This document shows, piece after piece, positions 1 to 7,956 of a DNA stretch of 64,000 bases. The position numbers were made by a program, and so were the translations under genes. The stretch is from Clostridiales bacterium (lineage in GTDB: Bacteria > Bacillota > Clostridia > Saccharofermentanales > Saccharofermentanaceae). The stretch is from assembly GCA_017509245.1 (NCBI GenBank), contig JAFWQC010000045.1, positions 26,728 through 90,727 on the forward strand, written 5' to 3'. How positions within the stretch are numbered: position 1 is the stretch's first letter; every line of letters begins with the position of its first letter. The notes beneath the pieces were generated by a model. That model saw nothing but the letters and a program-made list of their open reading frames with translations, was not told the DNA's origin and made no database searches.

Positions 1-161
1 TCAAAGAGCTCCGAGATCGTATTAAGCATTTCCGCATCAGGTACCGAGAGGCCCTTTTCCCATTTTGATACAGTCTGCCTTACTACATTTAACTGCTGAG
101 CAAGTGTTTCCTGTGATAATCCCTTCTGCTTACGAAGGATCTTTAAGTTTTCTCCTAACAT
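1..161 (-). CDS. XRE-family HTH regulator, N-terminal part (runs off the window)
   Basis: Translating the minus strand from the ATG at 161 gives an open frame to the window edge, 53 codons, starting MLGENLKILRKQKGLSQ. It is a classic Cro/C1-type helix-turn-helix: the motif LSQETLAQQLNVVRQTVSKW is followed by EKGLSVPDAEML, which is typical of small Firmicutes repressors. The start is fixed by an AAGGAGG ribosome site 8 bases upstream. Only the DNA-binding domain is visible, so the C-terminal partner domain and target are unknown. It is divergent from the TetR gene at 444. A TGG-TATAAT extended -10 on the minus strand (321-329) probably drives it. Confidence 0.85.
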   Translation of the reverse strand, partial: MLGENLKILRKQKGLSQETLAQQLNVVRQTVSKWEKGLSVPDAEMLNTISELF

Positions 162-320
162 CCCGTTTTCCTCCTTGGGTTTGATGACTGCATCCTATTC
201 CGCAAATGCCCGTTGCCGCAAGCAACGGAGATTAACATGCGGCATTAACGGCGGTTATCAGCCCCAGGTATTTAATATCTCGACAGACTTAGAGACCATC
301 TGCTTTCTGTTTTAAAACTG

Positions 321-329
321 ATTATACCA
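321..329 (-). promoter_or_regulatory. Extended -10 promoter for the XRE gene
   Basis: On the minus strand the sequence reads TGGTATAAT, a perfect extended -10 element. No good -35 is visible. The transcript would have a leader of about 150 nt containing a CCGTTGC/GCAACGG hairpin at 210-228. Confidence 0.5.
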
Positions 330-379
330 TCAGGTCATATTTTCGAGTTTTGGAAAACAGGCGAAAAAGCAAAGGGTTA

Positions 380-408
380 TTGACAGACAACGTTTCTGAA
401 ATTAAAAT
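380..408 (+). promoter_or_regulatory. Sigma-A promoter of the TetR-hydrolase operon
   Basis: TTGACA (380-385) and TAAAAT (403-408) are separated by exactly 17 bases. The predicted start lies about 30 bases before the TetR start codon. The -10 element is inside the inverted repeat at 404-425, so a bound repressor would block this promoter. Confidence 0.8.
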
Positions 409-425
409 GAAACTACTTTCATTTT
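404..425 (+). promoter_or_regulatory. Inverted-repeat operator overlapping the -10 of the TetR operon
   Basis: Two perfect 9-bp arms, AAAATGAAA and TTTCATTTT, flank a 4-bp centre (CTAC). The 22-bp palindrome covers the -10 and the start region, which is the usual place for a TetR autoregulatory operator. That the adjacent TetR protein binds it is inference. Confidence 0.65.
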
Positions 426-443
426 TGCGGGGGAGCGGTTCCG

Positions 444-1106
444 ATGCCTAAAGTCACGCAGGAATACATGGACAACAAGCGCAGGATGATAGTCGACTGC
501 GCGTACAGGGTGTGCCTCAGAAAGCCTGTCGAGATGGTCACCATATCAGATGTCATCGCAGAGACGGGACTGTCGCAGGGCGGCATATACAGGTTCTATA
601 AAGACCTGGATGAGATCCTCTCGGATATGATCTCCGGCATGAGGCGCGAATATAACATTACGGATAAGCTGGATGCCGCCGTTGCAGATAAGAAGGCGTC
701 GTTTGAAGATATAACAAGAAAGATATGCTCTATCCTTGCTGAGGTCATGGAAGAGCATCTGATGGACATACAGAAGATAAATTTCGATCTGACGGTGCTG
801 GCAATAAATGAGCCTGAGCGCGCAGAGAAGATAATCAGGGGCGTTAAGGGCAAAGGCAATATGGAACATCTTGCGACTGTCATATTCCCATATCTGGCCA
901 TAGCGTGCAGGAATAGCAAGCTTAAGCCCCAACACGATCCTGCAGAACTGTTCCAGTTCATTTCGTCTGCATATGTAGGCATCGAGACAAACTGCATCCT
1001 GACAGCCTGCTATGGCAAAGCTCCGCTTAATTCAAGCTGCGAACCCAAAGCAATGTTCAGCATTCTGGCGACAACGATGATCATGTTATTCGGAGGAAAA
1101 GTATGA
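444..1106 (+). CDS. TetR/AcrR-family transcriptional regulator
   Basis: This 220-residue protein has the TetR_N helix-turn-helix in residues 13-60, with the recognition region TISDVIAETGLSQGGIYRFYKDLDEIL, which matches the family signature closely. The C-terminal ligand-binding half is poorly conserved, as usual, and contains several Cys residues. A GGGGGAG ribosome site precedes the ATG by 8 bases. The stop overlaps the start of the hydrolase gene (ATGA), so the two form an operon behind one promoter with a 22-bp palindrome over its -10. It most likely represses itself and the hydrolase until an unknown ligand, perhaps a lipid or ester, binds. Confidence 0.88.
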   Translation: MPKVTQEYMDNKRRMIVDCAYRVCLRKPVEMVTISDVIAETGLSQGGIYRFYKDLDEILSDMISGMRREYNITDKLDAAVADKKASFEDITRKICSILAEVMEEHLMDIQKINFDLTVLAINEPERAEKIIRGVKGKGNMEHLATVIFPYLAIACRNSKLKPQHDPAELFQFISSAYVGIETNCILTACYGKAPLNSSCEPKAMFSILATTMIMLFGGKV

Positions 1107-2236
1107 AGGCTGTAAAGACACCGGTTCCCTCAGGCGAATATGCCGTAGGGACATTTACATACACGGTAAAGGATGTAAGAGAAGAAGTAATGGCTCCGTA
1201 CGGAATGCGCAGCGTTGCCGCAAGAGTATACTATCCTGTTCTTAAAGAGAGCGTAAAGGATCTTCCTAAGATCAGATATATGTCACCTGACATGGCAAAG
1301 GGCATGAAGGCTGTATTCAAAGTCGCGCCCAAGCTTGATGAAGGCGGACTTGAGAACACCTCAGAATGCTATGAGAACGCGCCGCGTATATCGGGTATGA
1401 GATTCCCCCTGATCGTTTTTAACCACGGCTACAACTCATTCAGAGAGGGCAATTCCTATCTTTGCATTGACCTTGCTTCGCACGGCTATGTGGTCCTGTC
1501 CGTTACACACACGATGGAAGCGATCTGCACCGAACTCGATGACGGCTCCGCTGTGTTTTTCGATAGGAGCATAATCAGGAAAATGTACGACCCTATGATC
1601 GGCGGCCTAATCGCGATGTATAAACTTATGAAGTTCAAAGGCAGCCTTGAAGAAGCTGCGGAGAAGTTCGATGAGGCCGCAAATAAGTACTGCAGATTCT
1701 TGATTGACAGGACTCCTGAGTGGGTCAAAGACACGGATGCCGCAGTGGAATATGCGAAAAACAATCTGAGTGATCTTATCGACTTTGATAAGGGCATAGG
1801 CTGTTCCGGTCATTCGATGGGCGGCAATACCGCATACGCCCTTTGCACCCAAAACCCTGATTATGTATGCGGAGTAAATATCGACGGAAGCCTATTCGGC
1901 GACTATAAAAATACGGTGCTGACCAAGCCCTTCCTTCAGATAAGCTGCAAGGATAACGAGCGCGTCGTGACCCGTGTCTATCTTAAGCACACAAAGCCTG
2001 TGTACAAGGTACTTTTCAGGGACATGAGACACATCGGTTTTGCCGACAGCAAGTACATCATGCCGATGAAATCTCAGGTCGGAAAGCTCGCTCCTGACCT
2101 TATGCATGATAATCTCTGCAAGGTTCACAGGGAGTTTTTCGATGCCTGCTTAAAGGGCTTGAAGGACAGGCCGGAATTTGTTGATAACGATGTTGTGAAG
2201 GTGAGTGTTTTCGAGCCTGACATGAAAGAGAACTGA
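1103..2236 (+). CDS. Platelet-activating-factor acetylhydrolase-like alpha/beta hydrolase
   Basis: The 377-residue product shows the PAF-acetylhydrolase isoform II pattern. A strand and oxyanion loop FPLIVFNHGYNSF lies near residues 101-113, followed by a SHGYVVLSVTH motif. The nucleophile elbow GHSMGG has Ser238, the catalytic Asp is probably Asp261 in NIDGSLFG, and the His is His310 in MRHIGFAD. These match the Ser-Asp-His triad order and spacing of the family. No signal peptide is seen, so it should act in the cytoplasm on short-chain or oxidised esters; the true substrate is unknown. The start overlaps the TetR stop by 4 bases, so the two are co-transcribed and translationally coupled. 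Confidence 0.82.
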   Translation: MKAVKTPVPSGEYAVGTFTYTVKDVREEVMAPYGMRSVAARVYYPVLKESVKDLPKIRYMSPDMAKGMKAVFKVAPKLDEGGLENTSECYENAPRISGMRFPLIVFNHGYNSFREGNSYLCIDLASHGYVVLSVTHTMEAICTELDDGSAVFFDRSIIRKMYDPMIGGLIAMYKLMKFKGSLEEAAEKFDEAANKYCRFLIDRTPEWVKDTDAAVEYAKNNLSDLIDFDKGIGCSGHSMGGNTAYALCTQNPDYVCGVNIDGSLFGDYKNTVLTKPFLQISCKDNERVVTRVYLKHTKPVYKVLFRDMRHIGFADSKYIMPMKSQVGKLAPDLMHDNLCKVHREFFDACLKGLKDRPEFVDNDVVKVSVFEPDMKEN

Positions 2237-2267
2237 GGGCGGGAGTTTTCGAGTTTGGCTAAAAAGC

Positions 2268-2327
2268 GTGAAGGCGGAGGGCCGAGCCTGACTTGAAAGT
2301 GTGAAGGCGGAGGGCCGAGCCTGACTT
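2268..2327 (+). repeat. Two-copy 33-bp-period direct repeat after the hydrolase gene
   Basis: The 27-bp unit beginning GTGAAGGCGGAGGGCCGAGC occurs at 2268-2294 and again at 2301-2327. A third, partial relative (GAGCCTGACATGAAAG) overlaps the end of the hydrolase gene just before its stop, which suggests the repeats arose by copying the gene's 3' end. Confidence 0.8.
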
Positions 2328-2354
2328 AAATGTGTGATATTCCGCGCGCGAAAA

Positions 2355-2446
2355 TTGAACTATACGGCCGTTTTTTGGGCGTGTAGGTTAAAAAAATGGC
2401 GTTTTCTTGAACTATAGGGCCATTTTTGGGGCGTGTAGGTTAAAAA
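2355..2446 (+). repeat. Two-copy 52-bp-period intergenic repeat
   Basis: A segment starting TTGAACTATA and ending GCGTGTAGGTTAAAAA occurs at about 2355-2395 and 2407-2446. Each copy is itself an imperfect inverted repeat (TTGAACTATAC against GTGTAGGTTAA), so each could fold as a hairpin. A GTAGGTTAAAAAA relative recurs at 21459. Together with 2268-2327 it fills the 351-bp gap between 2236 and 2588; no gene is seen there. Confidence 0.7.
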
Positions 2447-2546
2447 TCTGCGCGTGAAACGGGCTGATCTTACGCGCCCCGGGAACTGCAGAAAATTTAT
2501 TATTTATTTTTAATAATTAAATATATAAAAGTTTTTTGTTTTCTAT

Positions 2547-2552
2547 TATAAT
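2547..2552 (+). promoter_or_regulatory. -10 element for the pilT-like gene
   Basis: A perfect TATAAT lies in a very AT-rich stretch 35 bases before the GGAGG ribosome site of the pilT-like gene. I see no convincing -35; the flanking AT-rich DNA may act as an UP element. Confidence 0.5.
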
Positions 2553-2587
2553 CTAAACCATCTTTACTTTATGCGGAGGTAATCCAT

Positions 2588-3655
2588 ATGACATTTGAAG
2601 AATTGATGACTTATGCCATCGAACGCGACTGTTCCGATGTCCATATTACGCAGGGCACAAATCTTGCGTTAAGAAGATACGGAATGCTCCATATCCTTGA
2701 CGAGCGCCCGACGGCCGAAGAGGCTCAGGAGATGATCTACGCGATCCTTACAACGGACGAGATCAAGCGCGTTGAGGAGGGTGAGGACGTCGACGTCGGC
2801 CGTATGATCGACAACGGCATAAGAGTCAGAGCAAACGTTTATCATCAGCGTAATAACCTTGCATGCAGCATCCGTCTCCTCATGGCCGAGATCCCTGAGT
2901 TTGAGGATCTGGGACTCCCTGAGGTAATCAAGTCACTTGCTACTGCAAACAACGGTATTATCCTTGTCACAGGCCCTACGGGTTCAGGTAAGACAACAAC
3001 ACTTTCCGCGATCGTTGACTACATCAACAAGAACGAAGCAAAGCACGTTATCACGATCGAGGACCCTATCGAATATATCTATCCTCATAACCGTGCAATG
3101 ATCCACCAGCGTGAAGTCGGACGCGACGTTAAATCTTTCGCATATGCTCTCCATTCAGCACTCCGTGAGGACCCGGACATCATCCTCGTAGGTGAGATGA
3201 GAGATTTCGAGACGATCTCCGCCGCTATCACTGCTGCAGAGACAGGACACCTCGTCCTTTCAACACTTCACACACAGAGTGCCGCACAGACGATCAACAG
3301 AATCATCGACGGTTCACCTATAGATATGCAGGCAACGATCCGTTCGCAGTTCGCAGCAAGTATCCGCGGCGTTATCTCACAGCAGCTCCTGCCTACAACA
3401 GACGGCAACGGCCGTGTGCTTACGACTGAGGTCATGGTCGGCACAAGCGCCATCAAGAGCCTTATCCTTGAGGACAAGATCCAGATGATCCCGGGCGCTA
3501 TCCAGTCTGCAAGCCACCAGGGCATGCACACACTGAACAGCGATCTCCAGAGACTCAATCAGATGGGCCTCATCAACAGGAAGACCGCAATGGATGCCGC
3601 TTACGATCCCAACGAACTCGAGAAGATGCTCGGCATCACAAACTACGGTTTCTGA
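2588..3655 (+). CDS. pilT: PilT-type pilus retraction ATPase
   Basis: The 355-residue protein has the full PilT layout: an N-terminal PAS-like domain (SDVHITQGTNLALRRYG), Walker A GPTGSGKT at residues 129-136, the Asp-box region IEDPIEY, Walker B DPDIILVGEMRD at 195-206, and a His box LSTLHTQSAAQTINRI. The GEMRD form of Walker B is typical of PilT rather than assembly ATPases. In known systems it depolymerises type IV pili from the cytoplasmic face. No other pilus gene is near, so it is either a stand-alone retraction motor or works with pili encoded elsewhere. It is transcribed alone and ends in a hairpin terminator. Confidence 0.88.
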   Translation: MTFEELMTYAIERDCSDVHITQGTNLALRRYGMLHILDERPTAEEAQEMIYAILTTDEIKRVEEGEDVDVGRMIDNGIRVRANVYHQRNNLACSIRLLMAEIPEFEDLGLPEVIKSLATANNGIILVTGPTGSGKTTTLSAIVDYINKNEAKHVITIEDPIEYIYPHNRAMIHQREVGRDVKSFAYALHSALREDPDIILVGEMRDFETISAAITAAETGHLVLSTLHTQSAAQTINRIIDGSPIDMQATIRSQFAASIRGVISQQLLPTTDGNGRVLTTEVMVGTSAIKSLILEDKIQMIPGAIQSASHQGMHTLNSDLQRLNQMGLINRKTAMDAAYDPNELEKMLGITNYGF

Positions 3656-3683
3656 TAAGGTTATACAATACAAAAGCTATGAG

Positions 3684-3711
3684 GGCTGTCTCTCCGCGAG
3701 GCAGCCTTTTT
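3684..3711 (+). terminator. Rho-independent terminator of the pilT-like gene
   Basis: A 9-bp stem, GGCTGTCTC with GAGGCAGCC (one G-U pair) around a TCCGC loop, is followed by TTTTT. It overlaps the stop codon of the convergent AraC gene. Confidence 0.8.
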
Positions 3712-4594
3712 ACTCCCAGTTCTTCCTGTATTCCCTCGGCGACTTCCCGAAAAACTTACGGAAGGTCTCAGACATGTAGCTCACGCCTCCGAACCCTGTA
3801 AGTGACGCGATCTCCGTCATGGACAGATTGCCTGACCTCAAGAGCTCTGCGACCTTGCGAGCGCGCAGATGCATCAGGTAATTGATCGGCGATTCGCCGA
3901 CATATTTATGGAATAAGGTGTTGCACAAAGATTTGCTTATGTTGCCGCTCGCTGCGATATCATCCAAAGTGATCCTGCGCTGGTACGAATTGGAAATGAA
4001 ATACATCATTGACTTGAATGACTTCATTCCGGGGTCTGAGATCGTCTCTTCGGTCTTGCCCAGGGTCTCGGCCTGCTTGCGTATTATGTCCCAGATCTGG
4101 TAGAACTGTTTTGTTACCGCGAAGGCGTCGTGCCTTATTGCGGGGAGGCCGAGAACGAGATCTCTTATCTCCTCAGTATGTTCGCTCAGGTTCCTGAATC
4201 TTAAGTAGGGCAGGTCCGGGTTGTCGATGATGGGCCGTATCGCCTGCATCTCAACTGCGACGGAATTGCAGAGTATGCCGGGATGAATAACGGCAATGAC
4301 GTATTTCGCCGTGCCGCCGTCGATGCACATGTTGTAGTGGATCTGGTTGGAGTTGACCACGATCGTGTTGCCTTTGTGAAGAACGATGTTCCTGCCGTTA
4401 ACGAAATAAGATAACTGGCCCTCTTTTATGGTCATTATCTCAATGTCCTCATGGAAGTGCGGAACGCCTTCCCAGGTCGCTTTCGGCATTATCCATCCGT
4501 CGTAGATATAGGATGGAAAGTTGGGATCGTCGTAGTTTACGATTTCTGAGCCGTCTTCTCTTTTTATGATCAGACCCATTGCTTCCGGCTTCAT
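3710..4594 (-). CDS. AraC-family regulator with N-terminal cupin domain
   Basis: The ATG at 4594 is chosen because an AAGGAG ribosome site sits 8 bases upstream; the longer open frame reads through the divergent promoter region. The 294-residue product has an N-terminal AraC-binding cupin (VPHFHEDIEIMTIKEGQLSYFVNG) and a C-terminal double HTH. The latter includes ITLDDIAASGNISKSLCNTLFHKYVGESPINY and the signature ASLTGFGGVSYMSETFRKFFGKSPREYRK. Such proteins sense sugars or small ligands. It is divergent from the ABC exporter at 4742 and may control it. The stop lies within the pilT terminator. Confidence 0.85.
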   Translation of the reverse strand: MKPEAMGLIIKREDGSEIVNYDDPNFPSYIYDGWIMPKATWEGVPHFHEDIEIMTIKEGQLSYFVNGRNIVLHKGNTIVVNSNQIHYNMCIDGGTAKYVIAVIHPGILCNSVAVEMQAIRPIIDNPDLPYLRFRNLSEHTEEIRDLVLGLPAIRHDAFAVTKQFYQIWDIIRKQAETLGKTEETISDPGMKSFKSMMYFISNSYQRRITLDDIAASGNISKSLCNTLFHKYVGESPINYLMHLRARKVAELLRSGNLSMTEIASLTGFGGVSYMSETFRKFFGKSPREYRKNWE

Positions 4595-4620
4595 AACTAT
4601 TTTTCTCCTTCGTTTGCGAA

Positions 4621-4648
4621 AATATAACAATCTGCCACCACTGTGCAA
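4621..4648 (-). promoter_or_regulatory. Promoter of the AraC gene
   Basis: On the minus strand TTGCAC (4643-4648) and TATATT (4621-4626) are 16 bases apart. An ATTTTCGC sequence follows at 4616-4623, as it does before two lipoprotein ribosome sites elsewhere in the window. Confidence 0.55.
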
Positions 4649-4741
4649 GATAGTTATAAAAACAAGGCATAAACCATATGTATCGGCGTTCTTACATACA
4701 ATATACTTGCAATTGAACAAAAATGAAAGAGGAAAATCGTT

Positions 4742-5695
4742 ATGGATGGACTGACAGGCAATGAAGCGGTGGTAATGAGAAATGTCTGCAAAGACTTCAA
4801 GGTGTTGAACCGCCATGAAGGGCTTAAGGGCAGCATAAAAGACCTGTTTTCGAGAGATTATAAAACTGTATCGGCCGTTAAAGACGTGACCATGACCGTA
4901 AACAAGGGAGAGATCATAGGATATCTGGGGCCGAACGGCGCGGGCAAATCGACGACGATCAAGATGATGACGGGTGTCCTTGAGCCGACGTCGGGTGAGA
5001 TCCTCGTCAACGGCAAGGTGCCTTATAAGAACAGGACGGAGAACTGCGAGAACATCGGCGTTGTTTTCGGGCAGAGAAGCCAGCTCTGGTGGTCACTGCC
5101 CCTGATCGAATCTTTCAAGCTCTTAAGAGATCTTTACATGGTTCCGCAAAAGGACTATGAGGAGATGATAGATCTTTACCGTTCGCTTGTTGATATAGAA
5201 CCGGTCCTTCATAAGCCCGTAAGGCAGATGTCTTTAGGCCAGAGGACACTTAGTGATATCCTGGCAGCGTTCCTGCATAACCCGCCGGTGGTGTTCCTTG
5301 ATGAGCCCACGATCGGTCTGGACGTGTCAATGAAGTCGAAGATAAGAGAACTCATTCTCGGTCTCAATAAGGAGAAGAACACAACTGTAATCCTTACCAC
5401 GCACGACATGGGCGACGTTGATGCGCTGTGCAGGAGGATCGTCATCATCGATAAGGGAATGAAGATCTACGACAACGACATCGATCATCTGAAGAATTAC
5501 TTCGGTTCGTACCGCACGTTAAAGCTCAAGCTTGCTGACGATACGTGGGAAGAGATGCTGATCGACGAGAAGACGACGGACGTCATGGATGTCATCATGG
5601 CAAAGCAGAAAGAGTCGAAGATAAAAGACGTTAAGATCCTTGAGATCTCTACCGAGGAAGTCATAAAGAAGATATATGAAGGGAGCGCAAAATGA
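4742..5695 (+). CDS. ABC-2 type exporter, ATP-binding subunit
   Basis: The 317-residue ATPase has Walker A GPNGAGKST (residues 63-71), the Q-loop region GVVFGQRSQLWW, the ABC signature MSLGQR, Walker B VVFLDEPTIGLD and an H-loop TTHD. The long N-terminal lead-in and the QRSQLWW Q-loop are typical of the COG4586 family of ATPases that always pair with COG4587 and COG3694 permeases. A GAGG ribosome site precedes the start. Its stop overlaps the first permease start (ATGA). The exported substrate is unknown. Confidence 0.85.
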   Translation: MDGLTGNEAVVMRNVCKDFKVLNRHEGLKGSIKDLFSRDYKTVSAVKDVTMTVNKGEIIGYLGPNGAGKSTTIKMMTGVLEPTSGEILVNGKVPYKNRTENCENIGVVFGQRSQLWWSLPLIESFKLLRDLYMVPQKDYEEMIDLYRSLVDIEPVLHKPVRQMSLGQRTLSDILAAFLHNPPVVFLDEPTIGLDVSMKSKIRELILGLNKEKNTTVILTTHDMGDVDALCRRIVIIDKGMKIYDNDIDHLKNYFGSYRTLKLKLADDTWEEMLIDEKTTDVMDVIMAKQKESKIKDVKILEISTEEVIKKIYEGSAK

Positions 5696-6501
5696 ATCCG
5701 AAAAGACTGCTCGCATTAACAAGAGCAGGGATAATGGAAGCTCTCCAGTTCAGGCTGGGAATCTTCGTTACGCTCTTTGCGAACCTGATCTATCTCGTGC
5801 TCGTATATTACCTCTGGAAGGCCATCTACGCGTCTTCCGGAACCGATGTCGTGAACGGCATGACCTTCACCGATACGATGATCTATCTGATCCTCGCGAC
5901 GGCGCTCTTCAACTTCCTGGAGATGTTCGTCGTGTGGGATATGAGCAGGTCGATCCAGTCGGGCAAGATCGCGCTCGACCTTCTAAAACCGATGCGCTTC
6001 AGGAAATACACTTTCTGGAGTTATACCGGAAATCACGTCGTCCAGTTTGTGCTGACATTCATACCGACGTTTATCGTTGTAATGATAGTCACAAAAGGCG
6101 CGATCAACATGGGCATCAATCTCCTGTGGTTCATCATTGCGACCGTGCTCGCGCTGGTCATTAACTATAACATCGAGATGCTGGTCGCCCCCATATGTTT
6201 ATTCACCGAATCGACATGGGGCATCAACATCGTAAAAGAGACCATTGTGCTCCTGCTGTCGGGAGCATCGATCCCTCTTGCGTTCTTCCCCGAAAAAGCG
6301 AGGATGATCGTGCAGTATCTGCCTTTCCGCGCGGTGTACGACATACCGTTGTCGATGCTCCTTGGAAAGAGCGGATCGGATACATGGCAGGGTCTTGTGA
6401 GCCTGTTCGGACTGCAGCTGATATGGCTTGTTGTGCTTACTGTTGCAGGTAATCTTTTCTGGAATTGTGCGGTGAAGAAAGTCACCGTGAACGGAGGTTG
6501 A
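5692..6501 (+). CDS. ABC-2 type exporter permease 1 (COG4587-like)
   Basis: This is a 269-residue integral membrane protein with about six hydrophobic segments, such as FVTLFANLIYLVLVYYLW and FIPTFIVVMIV. The motif DMSRSIQSGKIALDLLKPM is typical of ABC-2 permeases of this class. It follows the ATPase gene with a 4-base overlap and precedes the second permease by one base, so the three form one operon and should assemble as a heterodimeric exporter. Confidence 0.8.
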   Translation: MNPKRLLALTRAGIMEALQFRLGIFVTLFANLIYLVLVYYLWKAIYASSGTDVVNGMTFTDTMIYLILATALFNFLEMFVVWDMSRSIQSGKIALDLLKPMRFRKYTFWSYTGNHVVQFVLTFIPTFIVVMIVTKGAINMGINLLWFIIATVLALVINYNIEMLVAPICLFTESTWGINIVKETIVLLLSGASIPLAFFPEKARMIVQYLPFRAVYDIPLSMLLGKSGSDTWQGLVSLFGLQLIWLVVLTVAGNLFWNCAVKKVTVNGG

Positions 6502-6502
6502 T

Positions 6503-7306
6503 ATGCGCAAAAGAGGACTTGGATTCTATGCAAGTATCTACCGCAAGATACTGATACAGGACCTTAAGAGCAAGATGAGTTACCGCGCCGATTTCGTCAT
6601 CTCGACATTCGGCATGATAATGACCAACCTTGCCGGCTTTGTGACCTTCATGATCCTGTTCCACAACTTCCCGACGATCAGCGGCTGGGACTACGATCAC
6701 ATGCTGTTCCTGTACGGCTTCTCGCTCGTTGCGCTGACACCGGTGCAGTGCTTCTTCGATAATAACTGGAACCTGAGATTCCAGGTGCAGAGCGGCGACT
6801 TCATCAAGTACTGCTTCAGGCCCGTCAACGTGTTCTTCTACTTCATGTCGGAAGTCTTCGACGTAAAGGGACTGGGTCAGCTGGCGTTCGGCATTGGAAC
6901 CATCGTCTATGCATGGATAAAGATCGGGATCCCCGTGACGCCGTTGATTATTGCCAAGCTCATCGTATTCCTTCTTACCGCATCGCTCTTCATGATCGCG
7001 CTCATGAACTTTGCTGCGGCAACATGCTTCTGGATCAAAGGTTCCGGATACGTAATGGTCATCATGTTCCGCTTCAAGGACTTCGCCAAATATCCGTCGA
7101 GCATCTTCCAGGGGATCTTCAGCGTGATCTTCACGTTCATCATCCCGATCGCATTCATCGCGTACTATCCGAGCCTCGTGATCCTCACGCCTGACAACGT
7201 GCCGCTGCTTTCATGGATCTCGCCGCTTTTTGGTATACTGTTCTTCTACCTGAGCTACAGATTCTGGATGCTCGGTGTTCGAAAATATGACTTTACGGGT
7301 TCGTGA
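6503..7306 (+). CDS. ABC-2 type exporter permease 2 (COG3694-like)
   Basis: The 267-residue membrane protein begins after a GGAGG ribosome site. It has an amphipathic N-terminus (IYRKILIQDLKSKMSYRADF) and about six membrane segments. The QVQSGDFIKYCFRPVNVFFYF motif corresponds to the QSGKIALDLLKPM loop of its neighbour, showing that the two permeases are related and probably pair. It is the last gene of the exporter operon; the next gene has its own ribosome site 43 bases on. Confidence 0.8.
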   Translation: MRKRGLGFYASIYRKILIQDLKSKMSYRADFVISTFGMIMTNLAGFVTFMILFHNFPTISGWDYDHMLFLYGFSLVALTPVQCFFDNNWNLRFQVQSGDFIKYCFRPVNVFFYFMSEVFDVKGLGQLAFGIGTIVYAWIKIGIPVTPLIIAKLIVFLLTASLFMIALMNFAAATCFWIKGSGYVMVIMFRFKDFAKYPSSIFQGIFSVIFTFIIPIAFIAYYPSLVILTPDNVPLLSWISPLFGILFFYLSYRFWMLGVRKYDFTGS

Positions 7307-7348
7307 CCTTATCACGCGCGTCATCGTGCATCATATGGAGGATAAAAC

Positions 7349-7873
7349 ATGAACGAATTGGTTAAGATAATAAAGCAGACGGTTGTCCCGAATTTCCTCA
7401 ATATCAGGACATCCATAAAGGCATACGACAGGGACGCCCTATGCTGCGGCGCGCCCTGCTGGAGATGGGTCTATCACGCACTCCACTCCGCAGACAAATG
7501 GTTCATAAATCCCAATGTCTACGAGGAGCCTTCCTTCCACGAAGAGGGCATGGACAATCCCGAGAACCCGACAGCTGTCGTGCTCACTGATGAGCAGCTT
7601 CTGGCATATCTTGATTCCATCGAGAAGAAGACTTTGGAATACTTGGACACGCTTGACGATTCGATGCTCTATGAATGTCCCGAGAACTGCAGGTTCACGA
7701 GAATGGAGCTGGTGCTCCGCCAGTACAGGCACCTGTCTTTCCACACGGGCATGTTAAACGGCCAGGTTGCGGTTGCGACAGGCAAGTTCCCGATGTGGGT
7801 ATCCGATACGGAAAAGTTTGTCGATGACGGAGTGTTTTTCGGGCGCTACAGAAAGGGTCAGACGAAGATCTGA
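7349..7873 (+). CDS. DinB/YfiT-like putative metal-dependent protein
   Basis: The 174-residue protein is probably a four-helix DinB-superfamily member. The metal-binding His pattern is suggested by YHALHSADKW near residues 42-51 and by RQYRHLSFHTGMLNG, which matches the usual HxxxHxG at the start of the last helix. The family includes thiol transferases, but many members have no known role. Unusual Cys clustering (CCGAPC near residue 32) is seen. It has a GGAGG ribosome site and lies between the exporter and an esterase on the same strand. Confidence 0.65.
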   Translation: MNELVKIIKQTVVPNFLNIRTSIKAYDRDALCCGAPCWRWVYHALHSADKWFINPNVYEEPSFHEEGMDNPENPTAVVLTDEQLLAYLDSIEKKTLEYLDTLDDSMLYECPENCRFTRMELVLRQYRHLSFHTGMLNGQVAVATGKFPMWVSDTEKFVDDGVFFGRYRKGQTKI

Positions 7874-7956
7874 CAGGTACGGATCATTTCAGCCTACGCC
7901 ACAATGTCCGTATTCAACCTGTGTTAAAATCACAGGTACGGGAGGAGATCCGGCAC

